Shown here: in pieces, positions 30,657 to 35,574 of the stretch | Numbering within the stretch: the stretch's first letter is position 1 | How the letters are laid out: the number at the start of each line of letters is the position of its first letter | Source: Candidatus Atribacteria bacterium | GTDB taxonomy: Bacteria > Atribacterota > Phoenicimicrobiia > Phoenicimicrobiales > Stramentimicrobiaceae | NCBI GenBank assembly: GCA_029556475.1 | Contig: JAKQEP010000161.1 | Span: forward strand, 1-35,574 | Reading direction: 5' to 3' | Length of the DNA stretch: 35,574 nucleotides | Made by a program: the position numbers and the translations under genes | The notes under the pieces: model-generated | What the model saw: only the letters and a program-made list of their open reading frames with translations | What the model was told of the DNA's origin: nothing | Databases searched by the model: none

Positions 30657-31643
30657 TCATTTTATTTTCTGATAAATTTTAGACAATAAACAATATAGTT
30701 CCGGATAGATTTTAAATAGTAATAATGCAACATGCCTTTTTTTAAATCCGACATCTCTATAAACTTTTCCATCAATAAGAGAATAATAATTTTTAAACTC
30801 ATAAATCAGTTTCTTGAAATATTTTTTTTGTTTTTCTTTAGGAAGTGAGGCTTTTATTTCTTTATACAATCTCAATATATGCTCTACAATATATAGTGCT
30901 GCATATGAAGATAAATCTTCAAATCTTGTTCTATAGAAGTCATATACATCTTTACCAGATAAAATTATATCTAAGCTATCATCGCTAAAGGGTGAATTGA
31001 GTGCACTCCTTTTGTGCTTGACATAGTAATAATAACAACCTTCTATAGTTGCCTTTCTCTTAATTAAATAAGCGGCTATGGCATTTACCCAATAATCTTC
31101 ACCAAATCTATATATAGGAAATCTAATACTTTTAAATAAAGTTTTTCTATATAATTTATTTGCATTGGAATGTGTAGCATTCTTGCCTTGCAAAAAATCT
31201 TTACTACAATCATAATTTCCATTAATAATATTATTTTTTAGTGGGAAAGATAAAATAACCATGTATTGTTCATTAACTAAATTATAGCCGCACTCTATAA
31301 TATCGGAATCATTTTTTAGTGTTGCTTCGATTAATAGTCTATACATATCTTTGTGGATATAGTCATCGCTATCTACAAATCCGATATAATCTCCTGATGC
31401 TACATCCAAGCCGCTATTTCTGGCAGAAGAAACACCACCATTTTCTTTATCGATAATAATTATTCTTTCATCATTCTCAGCAAATTTATTGCAGATGTCG
31501 ATAGAATTATCAGTAGAACCATCGTTTACCAGAATTATTTCAAGATTTTTATAAGATTGGTTACGTATACTACTTATACATTTATGCAAATATTTTGCTG
31601 TATTGAAAATGGGAACAATCACTGATATTTTTAAATTTTTCAT
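30657..31643 (-). CDS. GT2-family glycosyltransferase
   Basis: ISVIVPIFNTAKYLHKCISSIRNQSYKNLEIILVNDGSTDNS; FVDSDDYI. Confidence 0.9.
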   Translation of the reverse strand: MKNLKISVIVPIFNTAKYLHKCISSIRNQSYKNLEIILVNDGSTDNSIDICNKFAENDERIIIIDKENGGVSSARNSGLDVASGDYIGFVDSDDYIHKDMYRLLIEATLKNDSDIIECGYNLVNEQYMVILSFPLKNNIINGNYDCSKDFLQGKNATHSNANKLYRKTLFKSIRFPIYRFGEDYWVNAIAAYLIKRKATIEGCYYYYVKHKRSALNSPFSDDSLDIILSGKDVYDFYRTRFEDLSSYAALYIVEHILRLYKEIKASLPKEKQKKYFKKLIYEFKNYYSLIDGKVYRDVGFKKRHVALLLFKIYPELYCLLSKIYQKIK

Positions 31644-31714
31644 TGTTATTCTTTTTAACCCTGGTACAGTATTTTAAATAATTCAATATTTTTATTATAA
31701 CAATTTATCTATTC

Positions 31715-32671
31715 TTAGTAATAAATGGTAATTCCTTCAATATTTCTTACTCTTCTTTTTAAGATTATTTTCTTATGGATTTTTGGATTTAAAAGAGAGA
31801 ATAACAAATGGAAGTAGTTACTTCTTTTAAATGGGATAAATTTTATAGAATTTAAAAAATATTTTCGGGCCTTATTTATTTCCCCATCTAGGGAATAAAG
31901 TACTCCTAAATGATTATAATGAAACCCAATTGCTTGGAAATTCTTTAACAAATCCAAATAATACTTTTTTAATATTATCTCTCTTGATAATATTTTGTTG
32001 TTTATGTTAGTTGAAATCTGATTTCCATGAATATAATATTTCGCTAAAGTTTCTTTCAAAAAATCAAATTTATAGTATTTTGCAATTCTAATCCACAAAT
32101 CCCAATCTTGACAGCTAAGTAGTGTTTCATCAAATAAACCTGCCTTTTCAAAACATATTTTTCTTATAAGAGGAGTTGGGCTTCCTAAAATGTTACTCTT
32201 TAGTATATTTTTATAGATGTCTCCTTTAAAAATAGGAATAATTTTACTTAATACTTCTCCATTTTGTTCTAATACTTCATAATAACCACTATAGACTAAC
32301 CCAATATTATCAGATAATTTTTTAAATACATTGATTTGTTTTTCCAATTTTTCAGGTAACCATTCGTCATCTGAATCCAGAAAGGCTATGTATTCCCCTC
32401 GGGAAGTTTTGATTCCGGTATTCCTGGCAGCAGAACCACCTTTATTTTTATCGTGTTTAAGGTAGATTATTCGATTATCTTTTTTTTGGAATTCTTTAAT
32501 TACATCATCGGTATTGTCTATAGAGCAATCATCTATTATTATTAATTCAAAGTCCTGATAGGTTTGATTTAATACACTCTCAATTGCTCGCCCTATCAGA
32601 TGAGCTCTATTATAAGTTGGTATTACTACACTTACTTTTGGATTTATTTTCATATTAGTATTTTTCCTCAA
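31715..32671 (-). CDS. GT2-family glycosyltransferase
   Basis: VSVVIPTYNRAHLIGRAIESVLNQTYQDFELIIIDDCSIDNT; AFLDSDDEWLP. Confidence 0.9.
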   Translation of the reverse strand: MRKNTNMKINPKVSVVIPTYNRAHLIGRAIESVLNQTYQDFELIIIDDCSIDNTDDVIKEFQKKDNRIIYLKHDKNKGGSAARNTGIKTSRGEYIAFLDSDDEWLPEKLEKQINVFKKLSDNIGLVYSGYYEVLEQNGEVLSKIIPIFKGDIYKNILKSNILGSPTPLIRKICFEKAGLFDETLLSCQDWDLWIRIAKYYKFDFLKETLAKYYIHGNQISTNINNKILSREIILKKYYLDLLKNFQAIGFHYNHLGVLYSLDGEINKARKYFLNSIKFIPFKRSNYFHLLFSLLNPKIHKKIILKRRVRNIEGITIYY

Positions 32672-32754
32672 CTGGAAAAATTAATTTTCAGAGTACTCTA
32701 CTTAATAAGAGTTTTTGTAAAATTTTTTAATTAAATATTGTAAATAAAAAATAC

Positions 32755-33837
32755 TTATTTATTCAATAAGTTATCATAGAGGGCATCCAGTTTTTTTATT
32801 ATTTTTTCTGATTCAAATTTTCTTTTTATTTTCATATATGCTTGATTTCCAATTTCTGGATAGTCCCAAGCTGTCTGTGTTTATTCATATAGACTGTCAA
32901 TATTATCGGGTTCAAATAAAAAACCATCTATTCCATCATCAATAATCTCTTTAGGCCCAGCATTGTTTGCTGCTACAATAGCTTTTTTGCAGCTCATTGC
33001 TTCTATTAAAGCTATTGAAAATGTTTCATTTTTACTTGTTAGTACAAACACTCTAGCTGCACTGAAAATATCTAATACTAATTTATTAGGCAATGGACCT
33101 AAGCAAAGTACATTTTTGGGGATTTCTATTTTTAGAAAATTAATGATATTTTCTCTAAATATGCCGTTACCAATCATAATAAATTTTTTATCTGGCATTT
33201 TTTTGGCTAACTCTATAAAAAGATCAGGTCTTTTATTACGTCTGATATCGCCTGGAAATACAATAAAATCATCATAAAAAATATATTTTTCTCGAAAATT
33301 ATTTGGATTAGCACATTCAATTTTTTTTATATCAATACTATTTGGAATATAAACTGATTCTATTCCAACCTTTTTTAAAAAACTTTGTTGCCATTTTGCT
33401 ACCGAAATAACTACATCAGATTTTTTACAAGAATTATACATAAGCTCATTTAATCTTTTTTTCATATCCCATTCTCTGCTAGTATAACAGTCTTCTTTAA
33501 AATATATTTGATGAACTGTATGAATATATTTTGCTTTTCTTTTAGCTGGTTTGAGAAAAACCTCTGGCCAATATGGGTGTCCATGAAGATGAACAATTTT
33601 TGAGTTTGGGAAAACAACTCTACTAATAGCAATTCCATATATATCTGAATAAAATATATTAAATTTTTTTAATAAGGAAACATAAAGATTTTTTATTCTA
33701 TTACTACTATAACGAACACATAATTTATTTGGAATAATTGGGTTAAAATGATATTTTGAAAAATTGATTATATTATTTATATGTTGCGGTACTCCACCAT
33801 ATTCACCAATTAAAGGACCAATAAATATTTTATTCAT
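32755..33837 (-). pseudogene. GT4-family glycosyltransferase with in-frame TAA at 32881-32883 (ORF track ends there)
   Basis: ...EIIDDGIDGFLFEPDNIDSLYE-TAA-TQTAWDYPEIGNQAYMKIKRKFESEKIIKKLDALYDNLLNK-TAA; post-stop peptide looks like a normal GT4 C-terminus. Confidence 0.75.
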
Positions 33838-33927
33838 TTTTTTAAATCCCTCTACATTTACAAAATTAGTATTTATTATTTTTAATTGACTTTAGTAATA
33901 ACTGTTGTTTAATTTTATTTAATTATT

Positions 33928-35166
33928 TTATGGTTCCGTAATATCTTTATAATATAATTCCTGATATATTTTTACTAGCTGATTATTTAAATCTTGAATA
34001 TTGTATTTTTTTTCAATAAATTCTCTTCCACATCTTCCCATAGCAGGCCATATTTCTGGGTGTTCAATTAGATATTCTAACTTTTCTACTAATGCGTTTA
34101 TATCTTTTTCGGGAACTAGAAAACCTGATTTGCCATTAATTACACCTTCAGGAATACCATTATGCAAAGTTGATATAACCGGTAAGCCCATTGCTTGAGC
34201 TTCTTGAATTACTAGTGCTTGGCCTTCTCGATCCTCGTTTTTTGCCGTTACACTTGGTAAAACAAAAATATGTGATTGTTGATAAATCTCTAAAACTTCA
34301 TCCTGGTCAACAACACCTAAGAATTTTACATATCTTTCGAGATTTAAGTTTTTAACTAATTCTTTTAATTCATATCTTAAAGGGCCATCACCAGCAATTA
34401 TGTATTTAATTCCTTTATTTTTATGAATTACTTTAGCTATAGCTTCAATTATATATTTATGTCCTTTTTTTTCAACTAACCTTCCTATAGTTAATATCTT
34501 TATAGAATCATTTTTTTTAATCTTCTTTGTAGAAAATTTAAACCTTTCAACCCGAAGCCCTACAGGTAGGATTACTATTTTCTTCTCATCGCAGCCAATG
34601 TTTATTAACTGATCCTTAGTAAAATTAGTGTTGGCAATAAAAAGATCTCCTTTTTTAAACAAATAATTATAAATATTTTTACCTTTTATTTTGGGATAAC
34701 TATTGGCATCATGCCCATGAAAACTGGTTACATATTTTCCTGGAATGCCTATTTCTTTAAGTTTTATTCCAATATTTCCATTTGGACCAAAATGACAGTG
34801 AATTATATCAAATTTTTTATTTAAAAAAGGAACTACAGAATATAATAAATTTAAAGAAAAAGCCTCCTTTCCATATTTAAATAAATTTAATGAATTTAAT
34901 ATTACCAAAGGAGATTTGTGAAAATTTTTAAATATTATAAATAGAGCTTTTATTATTCGCTCAAATTTATTATGTGGTAAGTTAAAGTAATGAACCTTTT
35001 CTATAAGGTCATAGTTATACACATCAGAATGAATTTTTTTATCTTTGGGATTAGATTTGGCAAATATCTCAACTTCATGTCCCAAATCTATAAGTCCGGT
35101 TATCTGATTAAGGATAAAAGTTTCTGATAATACTGGAAACCTACTTACAATAAATGCAATTTTCAT
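33928..35166 (-). CDS. GT4-family glycosyltransferase (colanic-acid WcaL/AmsK-like)
   Basis: FIVSRFPVLSETFILNQITGLIDLGHEVEIFA; HCHFGPNG; SFHGHDAN; EGQALVIQEAQAMGLPVISTLHNGIPEGV. Confidence 0.92.
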   Translation of the reverse strand: MKIAFIVSRFPVLSETFILNQITGLIDLGHEVEIFAKSNPKDKKIHSDVYNYDLIEKVHYFNLPHNKFERIIKALFIIFKNFHKSPLVILNSLNLFKYGKEAFSLNLLYSVVPFLNKKFDIIHCHFGPNGNIGIKLKEIGIPGKYVTSFHGHDANSYPKIKGKNIYNYLFKKGDLFIANTNFTKDQLINIGCDEKKIVILPVGLRVERFKFSTKKIKKNDSIKILTIGRLVEKKGHKYIIEAIAKVIHKNKGIKYIIAGDGPLRYELKELVKNLNLERYVKFLGVVDQDEVLEIYQQSHIFVLPSVTAKNEDREGQALVIQEAQAMGLPVISTLHNGIPEGVINGKSGFLVPEKDINALVEKLEYLIEHPEIWPAMGRCGREFIEKKYNIQDLNNQLVKIYQELYYKDITEP

Positions 35167-35438
35167 TTACTCATACCTTTAAAATAACTGTGTATTTTTT
35201 ACGAGTGATTCTATTCTTATACCTTAAATTTTTAATATAGATATTGTTTCAATTTTTGAATATTATTCACAATACTGCTATAATATAAATCATTTGTAAA
35301 TATTTTGATTTTCCATATTATGAATTCTTCAAAAGAAAACCAGTTTAAACTGTATACATATTTGTAAAATAATTTCTCTTGGAATATGTATATCCAGGAA
35401 ATCCAAGCACTTTCCCAGTATAATAAATTAATACTTAA

Positions 35439-35456
35439 TAGTGGCATATGCCACTA
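35439..35456. repeat. 18-bp perfect palindrome TAGTGGCATATGCCACTA
   Basis: Read directly; in the gap upstream of the 33928..35166 gene. Confidence 0.9.
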
Positions 35457-35481
35457 GGTCTCGTCTAATTATATATAAAAT

Positions 35482-35574
35482 TTAATCTTTTAACAATTGA
35501 TCTTTGACAATCTTAACATATTCACAAACTAAATTCTCAGATAATGAGGTGATGTAAGCTATCTCACCTATGCC
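35482..35574 (-). CDS. 3' end of a gene running off the right edge
   Basis: Open to the window edge: ...GIGEIAYITSLSENLVCEYVKIVKDQLLKD*; 30 codons only, no family call. Confidence 0.4.
   Translation of the reverse strand, partial: GIGEIAYITSLSENLVCEYVKIVKDQLLKD

Noticed and set aside
35232-35447. 71-aa minus-strand ORF near the right edge
   Set aside because: Its start codon falls in the 18-bp palindrome, with no RBS and no recognised family; probably spurious.

Overview
Low-GC bacterial chromosomal window, coding almost entirely on the minus strand. Left end: first ~132 nt of a probable class C group II intron, directly behind a terminator hairpin, then a CAU-anticodon tRNA, rlmN, a YggS-family gene, a clear cyclic-di-GMP-I (GEMM-I) riboswitch leading a 145-aa unknown protein, and a HerA/FtsK-like ATPase. 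Middle: secreted gamma-glutamyltransferase, DctM-like permease, an untracked 50-aa membrane ORF and a membrane-anchored M14-type deacylase, convergent with a DUF6305-like lipoprotein/secreted protein; then a lone ThiF/HesA E1-like protein, a MntA-HepT toxin-antitoxin (TA) pair, phosphohexomutase, a geranylgeranyl-reductase-like flavoprotein, and two HicBA modules bracketed by a 69-bp direct repeat. Right half: a surface glycan locus with two paralogous archaeal/eukaryal-type GlcNAc-1-P transferases, a GDP-fucose module (ManC, Gmd, Fcl) and eight glycosyltransferases. Most notable: the riboswitch-controlled unknown gene, the missed 50-aa membrane ORF, the repeat-flanked tandem HicBA, the GGR-like plus Alg7-like lipid-carrier hypothesis, a mazEF remnant cut at a GPT gene, an in-frame stop in a GT4 gene, and the intron placement. 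No CRISPR array and no complete new defence system was recognised. All product calls come from reading motifs by eye; no database search was run.
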